A DNA stretch of 9,270 bases. It comes from Bacteroidota bacterium. GTDB lineage: Bacteria > Bacteroidota > Bacteroidia > Chitinophagales > Chitinophagaceae. A model generated the notes under the pieces. That model saw nothing but the letters and a program-made list of their open reading frames with translations, was not told where the DNA came from and did no database searches. Positions 1 through 7,584 of this stretch are shown one piece after another (positions within the stretch are counted from its first letter, which is position 1; every line of letters starts with the position of its first letter). Location: the NCBI GenBank assembly GCA_023423015.1, contig JAFAGE010000017.1:1-9270 (forward strand). The letters run 5' to 3'. The position numbers were made by a program, and so were the translations under genes.

Positions 1-30
1 GTGAAAGGTGAGCGGTGAGAGGAGAACGAT
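1..30. repeat. Fragment of purine-rich intergenic repeat family
   Basis: This short purine-rich stretch lies just downstream of the recR stop codon and is cut by the window edge. Positions 1-26 match the reverse complement of 8541-8566 at 23 of 26 bases by eye, including the shared core GTGAGCGGTGA. The GGAGAACGA at 21-29 recurs in the 7584-7750 cluster (7692-7700). It is therefore a third member, or a part of one, of the repeat family seen twice more in this window, here in the opposite orientation to the 8511-8590 copy. No coding signal is seen. Its function is unknown. Confidence 0.55.
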
Positions 31-39
31 GCGGCCAAA

Positions 40-657
40 CTAGCTCGCTACGAAGCGGTCGACTGGAACACGGTTCTGGAGGCTGCGGGCCAAAGTCATT
101 TCGTCGGCATATTCGAGTTCGCCGCCAAATGCGATTCCTCGCGCTATGGTAGTCACCTTAATTGTTAACGGCTGAAGTTTCTTCTGAATATAGTAAATGG
201 TGGTATCTCCCTGGATAGTAGGGTTTAATGCAAAGATCAGTTCCTGGATGTTTTCCTTCTGAACCCTGTTGATTAACAATTCTATATTCAACTGATCCGG
301 ACCTATTCCATCGAGCGGCGAAATTACCCCGCCAAGCACATGGTAAGTTCCATTGTACTGCTGTGTACTTTCGATGGCAATCACATCGCGGATATTTTCT
401 ACCACGCAGATCATCTCCTGTTTGCGCATCGAATTCGCACAGATTGAACAGATATCTCCATCGGAAATATTACAGCAACGCTGGCAGAACTTGATCTCCT
501 GGCGCATCTTTAATACGGTTTCACCGAAAGTCTGAACCATTGATGCATCCTGCTTCACCAGGTGAAGTACCAGGCGCAGCGCCGTCTTCTTACCTATACC
601 CGGCAGCCGGGCAAATTCGTTCACCGCATTTTCCAGGAGAGAAGATGAAAATTGCAT
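40..657 (-). CDS. recR: Recombination mediator protein RecR
   Basis: RecR (205 aa, normal length for the family) works with RecF and RecO to load RecA onto SSB-coated single-stranded DNA during gap repair; it is cytoplasmic. Visible in the protein are a helix-hairpin-helix DNA-binding motif at residues 17-30 (RLPGIGKKTALRLV), a four-cysteine zinc finger (C58, C61, C70, C73) and a Toprim domain from about 80 to 175 with the conserved acidic VVEN (E88). The typical VLGGVISPLDGIGPD segment is at 107-121, and the conserved C-terminal block around ARGIAFGGELEYADEMTL follows at 172-189. The gene is complete. The ATG at 657 is kept because the LLENAVNEFARLPGIG start of the family begins directly after it. 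There is no Shine-Dalgarno. It is the last gene of a three-gene minus-strand operon, 18 bp after the lipoprotein gene. Assignment is essentially certain. Confidence 0.97.
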   Translation of the reverse strand: MQFSSSLLENAVNEFARLPGIGKKTALRLVLHLVKQDASMVQTFGETVLKMRQEIKFCQRCCNISDGDICSICANSMRKQEMICVVENIRDVIAIESTQQYNGTYHVLGGVISPLDGIGPDQLNIELLINRVQKENIQELIFALNPTIQGDTTIYYIQKKLQPLTIKVTTIARGIAFGGELEYADEMTLARSLQNRVPVDRFVAS

Positions 658-661
658 CCGC

Positions 662-669
662 CAAAGATA
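662..669 (-). promoter_or_regulatory. Possible internal -7 box before recR
   Basis: On the minus strand this reads TATCTTTG, a match to the Bacteroidota -7 consensus TAnnTTTG, ending 4 nt before the recR ATG. The ten bases CGTATCTTTG are identical to those in the strong promoter of the TPR gene (8472-8481). If active, transcription would begin almost at the ATG and give a leaderless recR message. No -33 TTG or TTTG is seen at the proper distance, so this may be chance; the octamer pattern is expected a few times per window of this size. Confidence 0.25.
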
Positions 670-675
670 CGAAGC

Positions 676-2124
676 CTATAGTTGAATGTCTATTTCAGAA
701 TCCCAGTTTGGCTTCACGGAAAGTTTACGCTGAATCAACTGAACTTTCTCCGGCTGACGTTTTTCGCCGAAGAAATTACCCGTATCCCATTTGCCATTTC
801 CATTCTCATCAAACACCAGCCGCATCTCATATTCACCCGGATTAAACAAAGGGGCAAAGAACTGATTATTGGTAAAAACATGTGTATGTTTCACCGCATC
901 TCCCTGCACAAGCAATAGCAATGGCTTGCGTTCAAGCGGAAGGTTCATGAACCTCAGCCGAACCAACCCATATTGCGACCTCTTTCTCGTTTGAAAAGTA
1001 AGGGTGTCTGGTTCAGCCAGGTGTCTGCCCAGCGAGTCGGTTGCTACTGCAGTATCCAGAACAACCGTGTAGAATGTATTTTCCTGCCATGGGTACACAA
1101 GGCTTACTTTTTTGCCTGTCGTATCCCTGATGAAGTGATATCCGGTGATGGGCTTTAAGGTTGTATCGGCAAACAAAACTTTTGTTGAGTCGAAGGAAGT
1201 CAGCGAATCGCTGAACGTAAATACCAATGGCGAGAGAAGGTCCTGGCCATCGGCAACTTCAGCCTGCACCGTTAAATTTTCTGGTTCATCCGACACAGGT
1301 CTACGTCTGCGCGGCGTCGGTGATGATGGTCCGGAACCTGACCCCGAACGTTGTGAAGTATCTTCTGCAAGAAATGCAAAGAGCGAAATGTCTTTACGCT
1401 GCGATTGTGATTCAATTGCTGAATCACTGAATGCAAATAGTTGTTCGCGCGACATGTAGCGTCGTGTATTTGCCTCGTCTTTCATCGCATAAATAGCATA
1501 CCTGCCGGGTGCAAGGTTTTGAAAGAGAAATCTTCCTGTGCTGTCGACCCGTGCCACATAGCGCGGCCGCTCCTTGATCACAGCCGAATCAGCGAAACTC
1601 GTATGAAGCATCACGATCAGCGTACTGTCCGTTCTGCCGGTTTCAGCAATGGTAACCTTGCCGCCGAGTTCAAGTGAGTCGAGGTACCTTCCGGTGGAAA
1701 AAATATACCGGTAATTTTTCAGTGCATTGGATTCATTGTAGTCGCGAATGGCGTTACCAAAATCCAGAACATAGGTAGTATTTTCATCCAGCGTGTCGCG
1801 AAGCGTTACGCTCACCGTTCTCAGTCTTGCCTCTACAGTCGGTGGAATTTTCGGTGTTGGTGATACCAACATATTTTTCTGCACCTCACTCACCTGTACA
1901 AACTCATCAAATTGTATCTCTATCTTTTTGCCAGTGAAGTTCAGCGTTGAATCTTTTGGAGTAACGTTCATAATCACCGGTGGCAAAGAATCCCTGGGGC
2001 CTCCCGTGGGAGGAGTCATCCCCGCGCATCCCACCCCGCTGCTTATCACTGAAACGCCAATGAACAAGAGGGAAATAATACCCAGAATCTTTGTGACCGC
2101 AAACCTTTCTTTTCCTTCCATCAT
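676..2124 (-). CDS. Surface-type lipoprotein with SbsA-like Ig domain
   Basis: This 482-aa protein looks like an exported lipoprotein of a class common in Bacteroidota and annotated as Ig-like domain-containing protein; its exact role is not known. A charged N-terminus (K5, R7, K12) precedes a hydrophobic stretch (13-27) and the probable lipidated Cys33. The lipobox is weak, with Gly at -3 (GVGC). The family sequence PTGGPRDSLPP follows at 39-49. A bacterial Ig-like (Big_5/SbsA) domain covers about 48-145, starting PPVIMNVTPKDS and ending YRYIFSTG. Then comes a beta-rich section with carboxypeptidase-regulatory-like features (RFLFQNLAPGRYAIYAMKDE, 198-217), a Ser/Pro/Arg-rich linker (256-276), and a second beta-rich half. 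Near the end, DENGNGKWD (439-447) resembles a calcium-binding loop. The start overlaps the helicase stop codon by ATGA, so translation is probably coupled. Two ATGs stand in tandem and either could be used. Confidence 0.85.
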   Translation of the reverse strand: MMEGKERFAVTKILGIISLLFIGVSVISSGVGCAGMTPPTGGPRDSLPPVIMNVTPKDSTLNFTGKKIEIQFDEFVQVSEVQKNMLVSPTPKIPPTVEARLRTVSVTLRDTLDENTTYVLDFGNAIRDYNESNALKNYRYIFSTGRYLDSLELGGKVTIAETGRTDSTLIVMLHTSFADSAVIKERPRYVARVDSTGRFLFQNLAPGRYAIYAMKDEANTRRYMSREQLFAFSDSAIESQSQRKDISLFAFLAEDTSQRSGSGSGPSSPTPRRRRPVSDEPENLTVQAEVADGQDLLSPLVFTFSDSLTSFDSTKVLFADTTLKPITGYHFIRDTTGKKVSLVYPWQENTFYTVVLDTAVATDSLGRHLAEPDTLTFQTRKRSQYGLVRLRFMNLPLERKPLLLLVQGDAVKHTHVFTNNQFFAPLFNPGEYEMRLVFDENGNGKWDTGNFFGEKRQPEKVQLIQRKLSVKPNWDSEIDIQL

Positions 2125-5100
2125 GAATTTATTTGAACTTCTTCTTCCTCATCTGCTTCGTGGAGATTAGTATATAGCTCGTTTGTCTTCACAAAATTGC
2201 AATAATAGCAGGTTGGACTTCCGCAACCCGTGTAAAAATCATGCGCCTGTATGCGGTTCCATGTATCTGTAAGCTGTTGCGTAACAGTGGTGATGTCTTC
2301 AGGTGTAATTACCAGCTTTTTTTTATGGTATTTTTTCTTTTTATCCGGTTCAATAAAATCGAATTCGGAACTAATCACGCGCCATTCCTTGTGTCCATTG
2401 TCAACAAGTATTTTGTAGAAAACTGCCTGGCGCCAGTAGTCGCCACCCAAAGGGTTTTTCTCATTTGGCGGCAACAACTTAACCATTGCGTTTTCAGGAT
2501 CGCCGGTCTTATAATCCACCACATTTACTTCGCGATTGATGAATTCAAGTTTATCCAGCTTGCCTTTCAGCGGAACTCCGTTTACTACCACATTCTTGAT
2601 GTTCCTTTCAACTGCCACAATTTTATTCCATGTTCCGATATACTCGTCGTAATAGTTTGTCAAAATTTCGGCTCCATATTCCAGCCTGCGCTCAAAAGCC
2701 TCTTTAGTAAAACTTTCGCGGTGCCTGTGCATGTACAGCTTGAAATCGGTTACCAGGTCTTCCTTCGGCGGAAACTCATCTTTTGGATCTTCCTTCATTT
2801 TCTCGAACAGGCGCTGAACAGCAAAGTGCACCGCCGATCCGAATTCGGTAGCTTCATTCTTTGGAGAAGGAATGCGGATAAGATTTTTAAAATAAAATTC
2901 CAGGGGGCAATGGAGATAGTTGTTCAACGCTGTCACGTTCATCACAAACTTTTCCAGGATTCTCGTTATGAAATCCTTCTCCAGTTTTTCAATTTCAGGT
3001 TTGGCTTCTTCCACAAACTGCAATGCCTGGAATTCGAAATACTGTTCTTCAGAAATAACAGCCTTTATTGCAGGTAAGTCGTGAATGTCCAGGATTTCCG
3101 CAATAAAGCGGCTGGGCTCCAATCCCTTTCCATCGTTGGTGGAAGCTGCGTGACTGATGTATAATTTCTTCTGGGCACGAGTGATAGCAACATAGAATAA
3201 ACGCCTGAGTTCTTCCTCATCGTCAGCAATTGGCTTTGAAGAAAATATTGTGTCTGGCATCTTGAAACCGCCTCCGGGTTTTCTTTTTTTCTCCCACAGG
3301 CTTGCGTTTGAACCCGCGAGAAACACGTATTCGAATTCAAGACCTTTTGATCCGTGTGCAGTAAGCAGGTTTACGCCTTTTTCGTTTCCGCCAACTTCAA
3401 CAATAGGCACGGGTACCTGGTTCGACTTCATCAGGTTGATGTTGTTGACGAGTTGTTCTACATCGCAATCCGGGTTTCTCCTTGTTTCTTCTTTTACAAA
3501 ATCGAACAATCGCGTTAATACCTGCATCAACCAGATTCGTTCTTCGCTTTTCATGATTGTCTTCATTACACCAGCCTTCCGGATTACGTTCTCGAGAAGA
3601 TGTTGCAGCGTAACGTTTGATGTATCAGCAATCAACGATTCAAGTGCAGCGGATGCCTGTTTCAACGAAGGGTGAATACCCATGTCGAAAAGATCCTTCG
3701 GCTGCTGGTGGGATTTCTCGTGCAGCAGCCTCCGGATCGATGTTTTGCCGGCGGTAAATTGTTTATCGGCAACATCCAGCGAAAGTTTCGCCACTTCCAC
3801 TGGTGGTATATCAAAGAAGTCGAAATGCAGAATTTCAAACAACATCTGGTCGCCGCTGTATGGAGCGTCGTATTCAGCAGCGATGTACGAAAGTATCTGT
3901 ATAATTTTTTGCGCCAGCGGAATCTCCAGCAAATTCAGATTCCGTTTGCTGTACGCAGAGATATTTTTAAGGCGAAATATCTTACGCAGTTCATCACCAT
4001 ACCTGTTCTCCCGATAGATCACCGCTATTTTACCTGGCTCCACTCCTTCCTCAATCAGCTGTTGCACCTGTATGGCAATACCAATCATTTCATGTCGCGG
4101 TGTATCGTACTCTACGAGTGTAGGTTCGTGACGCAACAGGCTTATTTCCGGGTGACTTGATATCAACTCTTTCGTGAGTCCATCCATTTTCAGGATCAAA
4201 CGTTCACGATTTCGTGAGATCAGTGTTTTTGATACGTCAAGAATTGGTTGTGTTGAACGATAATTGTTGGTGAGCACAACCTTAAACAAATCTTCCCGGT
4301 AGTCGCTGCAAAACCTTTCCATGTTTTCGACGTTGGCGCCCTGGAAACGGTAAATGCTTTGATCGTCGTCGCCAACAACAAAAATGTTAGGACGTTCCCA
4401 GTAATTTATCAGCAATCTCACCAGTTGATTCTGTGTTCCGCTGGTGTCCTGGTATTCATCTACGAGTATGTAGTGAAATCGTTCCTGGTAATTAAGAAGC
4501 AGATTTTTATTTTCTTCGAAGGCCCTGATCACCCAGTTGATCATGTCGTCGAAATCGTACCGGTTTTTCTCACGCATCATGGCCTGGAAGTGGTCGAACT
4601 CGCTAACAGCGGCTGAAAGTTTTGCCATCTTTTCTTTCGCTTCAGCAATCTTGTCGGTCCGCACTTCGCCTTTCCTGAACTCTTTTGTGGTACGTTTTGC
4701 AATAAAGCCATCGCGGTTTGGAAGGTCTGCGATGTAATCATCAATGCTTTTGATGATTTGTTCGGTTTTCCAACCTTCCTGTTTCATTGTGGAAAACAGG
4801 CGTGAGAGGTTGCCAATTTCGTAATAAACATCGCCACGGTACCTTTTCAGCGGATGGTTTTTGGGAAAACCATCAATCAGTTTCCTGAGAAGCTCAATTT
4901 TTTCCAGTTCAGAAATCGGTTCGAGTTCATTTTTTTCGAACAGCGAAAGGTTATCCTGGATAACATCGTTACAGAATGCGTGAAAGGTGTAGATGTTCAC
5001 CTTGTAGGCGTCGGAGCCTATAAACTGCAACAGCCTGCGCCGCATAGCCAGGGCGCCGGCATCGGTATAAGTAAGACAGAGGATATTCTGGGGCAGGGCG

Positions 5101-5273
5101 TCGGTGTCGAGCAGTATTTTACCTATCCTGGCGGCCAGAATCTGGGTTTTCCCTGTTCCCGGACCGGCGATCACCATAACTGGGCCCTCTATCCGGTCAA
5201 CTGCCATTCGCTGATTTTCATTCAGTTTGGCGTATTCCTGCGTAAAATGTCTGTTTAGCTTTTCCCTGGACAT
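2121..5273 (-). CDS. UvrD/Rep-family helicase with C-terminal PD-(D/E)XK nuclease
   Basis: This 1050-aa protein (numbered from the ATG at 5273) joins a superfamily 1A 3'-5' DNA helicase to a RecB-like nuclease, the plan of AddA/AdnA-type end-processing enzymes. Helicase motifs, in order, are the Q motif LNENQRMAV (17-25), Walker A GPGTGKT (37-43), VDEYQD (271-276), VVGDDDQSIYRFQGA (299-313), NNYRST (336-341), LTAHGSKGLEF (637-647) and FYVAITRAQ (693-701). Nuclease residues are His816 in GSAVH, Asp907 in KGKLDKLE, Asp920 and Lys922 in VVDYKTG, and Gln949/Tyr953. Cys789 (LHCPLEFYF) with Cys1017, Cys1022 and Cys1025 near the C-terminus matches the split four-cysteine pattern of AddB-type 4Fe-4S nucleases. 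All catalytic residues are present. A longer reading from a TTG at 5285 is unlikely because that codon lies inside the candidate -7 box. It is first in an operon with the lipoprotein and recR, which supports a role in double-strand-break or gap repair. It is not a classical addA, since no addB partner is visible. Confidence 0.93.
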   Translation of the reverse strand: MSREKLNRHFTQEYAKLNENQRMAVDRIEGPVMVIAGPGTGKTQILAARIGKILLDTDALPQNILCLTYTDAGALAMRRRLLQFIGSDAYKVNIYTFHAFCNDVIQDNLSLFEKNELEPISELEKIELLRKLIDGFPKNHPLKRYRGDVYYEIGNLSRLFSTMKQEGWKTEQIIKSIDDYIADLPNRDGFIAKRTTKEFRKGEVRTDKIAEAKEKMAKLSAAVSEFDHFQAMMREKNRYDFDDMINWVIRAFEENKNLLLNYQERFHYILVDEYQDTSGTQNQLVRLLINYWERPNIFVVGDDDQSIYRFQGANVENMERFCSDYREDLFKVVLTNNYRSTQPILDVSKTLISRNRERLILKMDGLTKELISSHPEISLLRHEPTLVEYDTPRHEMIGIAIQVQQLIEEGVEPGKIAVIYRENRYGDELRKIFRLKNISAYSKRNLNLLEIPLAQKIIQILSYIAAEYDAPYSGDQMLFEILHFDFFDIPPVEVAKLSLDVADKQFTAGKTSIRRLLHEKSHQQPKDLFDMGIHPSLKQASAALESLIADTSNVTLQHLLENVIRKAGVMKTIMKSEERIWLMQVLTRLFDFVKEETRRNPDCDVEQLVNNINLMKSNQVPVPIVEVGGNEKGVNLLTAHGSKGLEFEYVFLAGSNASLWEKKRKPGGGFKMPDTIFSSKPIADDEEELRRLFYVAITRAQKKLYISHAASTNDGKGLEPSRFIAEILDIHDLPAIKAVISEEQYFEFQALQFVEEAKPEIEKLEKDFITRILEKFVMNVTALNNYLHCPLEFYFKNLIRIPSPKNEATEFGSAVHFAVQRLFEKMKEDPKDEFPPKEDLVTDFKLYMHRHRESFTKEAFERRLEYGAEILTNYYDEYIGTWNKIVAVERNIKNVVVNGVPLKGKLDKLEFINREVNVVDYKTGDPENAMVKLLPPNEKNPLGGDYWRQAVFYKILVDNGHKEWRVISSEFDFIEPDKKKKYHKKKLVITPEDITTVTQQLTDTWNRIQAHDFYTGCGSPTCYYCNFVKTNELYTNLHEADEEEEVQINS

Positions 5274-5282
5274 ATCTGTGCT

Positions 5283-5313
5283 CAAAGGTAAGTGTAGTAC
5301 ACTAAGTTGAAAT
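5283..5313 (-). promoter_or_regulatory. Candidate promoter of the helicase-lipoprotein-recR operon
   Basis: On the minus strand, positions 5290-5283 read TACCTTTG, a full match to the Bacteroidota -7 consensus TAnnTTTG. It ends 9 nt before the helicase ATG at 5273. The expected start of transcription would leave a leader of only about 3 to 6 nt. The -33 element is poor: TTTC at 5312-5309, 18 nt upstream, instead of TTTG. The TTG at 5285 that could extend the helicase reading frame lies within this box, which favours the ATG start. Confidence 0.45.
5291..5303. promoter_or_regulatory. Perfect 6-bp dyad in the divergent region
   Basis: AGTGTA-G-TACACT is a perfect inverted repeat with a single central base. 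It sits directly upstream of the candidate helicase -7 box and fills much of its spacer, where a repressor would typically bind. A dyad of this size can arise by chance in a 140-bp region, so this is only a candidate operator. The rest of the divergent region (5304-5414) is AT-rich, and I find no convincing TAnnTTTG promoter for the plus-strand gene and no -24/-12 sigma-54 site. Confidence 0.25.
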
Positions 5314-5414
5314 TGAGGTTAAATCCACATTTTAATCTCATTTTATGGGAATTACGCGTCATTTTGGGAATAATTTATAGGTTTCTGCGTTATTGGGTAA
5401 GTACAATCAACCCC

Positions 5415-6779
5415 ATGAAAAACTCTACTAACGCGCTCAAGATCTTTATTCTCGAAGACGACACCTGGTATGGGTCGATGTTACAGCATTATTTGTCGCT
5501 TAACCCCGATTACGACGTGAGACGATTTGAGAAGTCCGCCGACTTTTTCAACAGCCTTCATGAGAATCCCGATGTAGTTACCCTCGATTATTCGCTGCCC
5601 GATATGGCGGGAGACGAGGTGCTCAAAAAAATCAAAGAGTCATACCCGTCGATCCAGGTGCTGGTGATCTCGGGCCAGGAAGACGTTGCCACAGCCATCA
5701 GCCTTCTTAAAAACGGTGCCTTCGACTACATCGTAAAAGACGATGATACGAAAGACCGCTTGTGGAATGCATTGCTGCATTTAAAGGAAATCCAGGGTTT
5801 GCGACACGAAGTGGAGGAACTGAAAGAGCAGGTGGTGAAAAAACATGATTTTTCCAAATTCATCATTGGCAAAAGTGACCAGATCAACAAAGTTTGCTCA
5901 CTGATAGAAAAAGCTTCCAAGACAAACATCACTGTATCTATTACCGGCGAAACCGGGTCGGGTAAAGAAGTTGTTGCAAAAGCCATTCATTACAATTCGG
6001 ATCGTAGCAAAAAACCTTTTGTTGCAGTAAACGTTGCAGCGATACCTAAGGAGCTGATAGAAAGTGAACTTTTCGGTCATGAGAAAGGTGCGTTTACGGG
6101 AGCCGTAACCCGCCGGATCGGAAAATTTGAAGAAGCAAACAATGGAACACTCTTCCTCGATGAAATAGGAGAACTCGACATCAACCTCCAGGCGAAACTG
6201 CTTCGCGTGTTGCAGGAAAGAGAAGTAGTTCGTGTTGGTGGAAATGAAGTAACGAAAATCAATTGCCGGATTATAGTGGCCACTCACAGAAATCTTCTGC
6301 AGGAAGTACAAAACAAAACATTCCGCGAAGATTTATACTATCGCTTAATAGGCTTACCAATCAATCTTCCTCCTTTAAGAGAGCGCGGAAACGACATCAT
6401 CATTCTTGCCAAACACTTCATGGACCTGTTCTGCAAAGAGAACAATGTGCCCAAAAAATCCCTATCGGAAGATGCCCAGCAAAAATTGCTTGCATATCCA
6501 TTCCCGGGCAACGTGCGGGAACTGCGTTCAGTGATTGAATTGGCAGTGGTAATGTCTGACGAGGAAGTAGTGCAGTCGCATCATCTTTCACTGAACAGCA
6601 CCAGTTCATTGAATGGCATGCTGAGCCAGGAAAAGACGTTGAAGCAATACGAGATCGACATCATCCAACATTATCTCGATAAATACGATCGCGACGTGTT
6701 GCTGGTGGCGAAGAAGCTTGATGTAGGAAAGAGTACCATCTACAGGATGATCCAGGCTGGTGAAATCGTAAACAAGTAA
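5415..6779 (+). CDS. NtrC-type sigma-54-dependent response regulator
   Basis: This 454-aa regulator would, on phosphorylation, oligomerise and use ATP to open promoters held by sigma-54 RNA polymerase. The receiver domain (about 8-125) has acidic residues E14-D15-D16, phospho-acceptor D58 in TLDYSLPD, S86 and K108; the usual proline after the lysine is replaced (KDDD). A coiled linker (128-142) leads to the AAA+ domain (about 148-380). That domain has Walker A GETGSGKE (178-185), the sigma-54-contacting GAFTGA loop (225-230), Walker B LFLDEIGE (246-253), arginine-finger region FREDLYYR (303-310) and sensor II NVREL (366-370). A Fis-like helix-turn-helix lies at about 425-447 (VAKKLDVGKSTIYRMI). 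All residues needed for activity are present. The ATG at 5415 is chosen because the domain begins soon after it; the frame stays open upstream to a TTG at 5307, but that stretch does not look like part of the family. The next gene follows after 1 bp. Confidence 0.93.
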   Translation: MKNSTNALKIFILEDDTWYGSMLQHYLSLNPDYDVRRFEKSADFFNSLHENPDVVTLDYSLPDMAGDEVLKKIKESYPSIQVLVISGQEDVATAISLLKNGAFDYIVKDDDTKDRLWNALLHLKEIQGLRHEVEELKEQVVKKHDFSKFIIGKSDQINKVCSLIEKASKTNITVSITGETGSGKEVVAKAIHYNSDRSKKPFVAVNVAAIPKELIESELFGHEKGAFTGAVTRRIGKFEEANNGTLFLDEIGELDINLQAKLLRVLQEREVVRVGGNEVTKINCRIIVATHRNLLQEVQNKTFREDLYYRLIGLPINLPPLRERGNDIIILAKHFMDLFCKENNVPKKSLSEDAQQKLLAYPFPGNVRELRSVIELAVVMSDEEVVQSHHLSLNSTSSLNGMLSQEKTLKQYEIDIIQHYLDKYDRDVLLVAKKLDVGKSTIYRMIQAGEIVNK

Positions 6780-6780
6780 C

Positions 6781-7584
6781 ATGACCAAAACGTCATATAG
6801 CGGCCTGAAGGATAAACGAATATTGGTTGTGGAAGATGTTGAACTCAACCAATATCTCGCGCGCCATATCATGGAATCGTGGGGCTGCGTGGTTGAGGTG
6901 GTTGAAAATGGCAGCATTGCATTACAAAGAATCAACGATACTGATTTCGACCTGGTGTTGATGGATATCCAGATGCCGGTGATGGATGGCATAGAAGCGA
7001 CCCGGAAAATCAGGGAAATGAGTGACCAGGTGAAGGCCACCATACCGATTGTGGCGCTCACTGCAAACTCCATGAAATCGGAATGCGACACTTACATCAG
7101 GATAGGAATGAACGATTGGCTCGGTAAACCATTCCAGGAACCGGCACTATACGAAACAGTATCAAAGAACATAAGAAAAGAAAGAGTTGTGTCTACTCAA
7201 ATTGCGAATGCCATAGAAGAAAAACAACACGTCAAAGAATCGCGGCCGAAGTTGTACGATACGTCGATGGTGGAAGCATTATCCGGCGGCGACAAATCAT
7301 TCGTGGAGCGTATGCTCCGGTTATTTTTAGACACCGTGCCGGTAACATTGAAAGATCTGCAAACATCTGCCGAAGCGGGTGAGTGGCTTGCTTTAAGCAA
7401 ACACGCACACAAGCTGAAGAGCACAATTGATTCGATGAATATCGCGTCGTTAAAACAAACTATCCGCGAAATCGAAGTTGGAGGGAAAACCAATGCAGAA
7501 CCTGAACTACTCCGCACGAAAACTGGGGTAGTGCTGAAGGTGATGGAGTATGTGATTGCTGAAGTGAAAGAAAGGGAAGTTTAG
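6781..7584 (+). CDS. Receiver-HPt phosphorelay protein
   Basis: This 267-aa protein joins a CheY-like receiver to a histidine phosphotransfer domain and has no kinase or DNA-binding domain. The receiver (about 11-130) shows E18-D19, phospho-acceptor D62 in LMDIQMPVMDG, T94 in VALTA and K116-P117 in GKPF, all canonical. A variable linker (131-155) leads to the HPt domain (about 158-262), where AHKLKST gives H210 as the probable phospho-histidine. Receiver-HPt units of this kind normally form the C-terminal part of hybrid kinases, so this one probably takes phosphate from a separate kinase and passes it on. The start lies 1 bp after the stop of the NtrC-type gene, so the two are very likely co-transcribed and the regulator next door is a natural partner. 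The TAG stop coincides with the first base of the downstream purine-rich repeat, so the last few residues may have been shaped by the repeat. Confidence 0.9.
   Translation: MTKTSYSGLKDKRILVVEDVELNQYLARHIMESWGCVVEVVENGSIALQRINDTDFDLVLMDIQMPVMDGIEATRKIREMSDQVKATIPIVALTANSMKSECDTYIRIGMNDWLGKPFQEPALYETVSKNIRKERVVSTQIANAIEEKQHVKESRPKLYDTSMVEALSGGDKSFVERMLRLFLDTVPVTLKDLQTSAEAGEWLALSKHAHKLKSTIDSMNIASLKQTIREIEVGGKTNAEPELLRTKTGVVLKVMEYVIAEVKEREV

Noticed and set aside
2241..3077. Long plus-strand open frame (278 codons) opposite the helicase gene
   Set aside because: It is antisense to the nuclease part of the helicase, whose motifs are intact. The translation is rich in Phe, Cys and His with no recognisable domain, as expected for a shadow frame.
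3250..4160. Overlapping plus-strand frames of 111-162 codons
   Set aside because: They are antisense to the helicase core, in several competing frames, with no domains or plausible starts.
5307..5414. N-terminal extension of the NtrC-type regulator from a TTG
   Set aside because: The extra 36 residues are hydrophobic and unlike the family, and cover the intergenic region. The ATG at 5415 lies just before the receiver domain.
5274..5414. Sigma-54 (-24/-12) promoter for autoregulation of the NtrC-type gene
   Set aside because: No GG-N10-GC pair with the expected TGGCAC/TTGC context was found between the divergent genes.
5898..6311. Minus-strand frame of 137 codons opposite the AAA+ domain
   Set aside because: It is antisense to the conserved GAFTGA and Walker B coding region, and its residue make-up is typical of a shadow frame.
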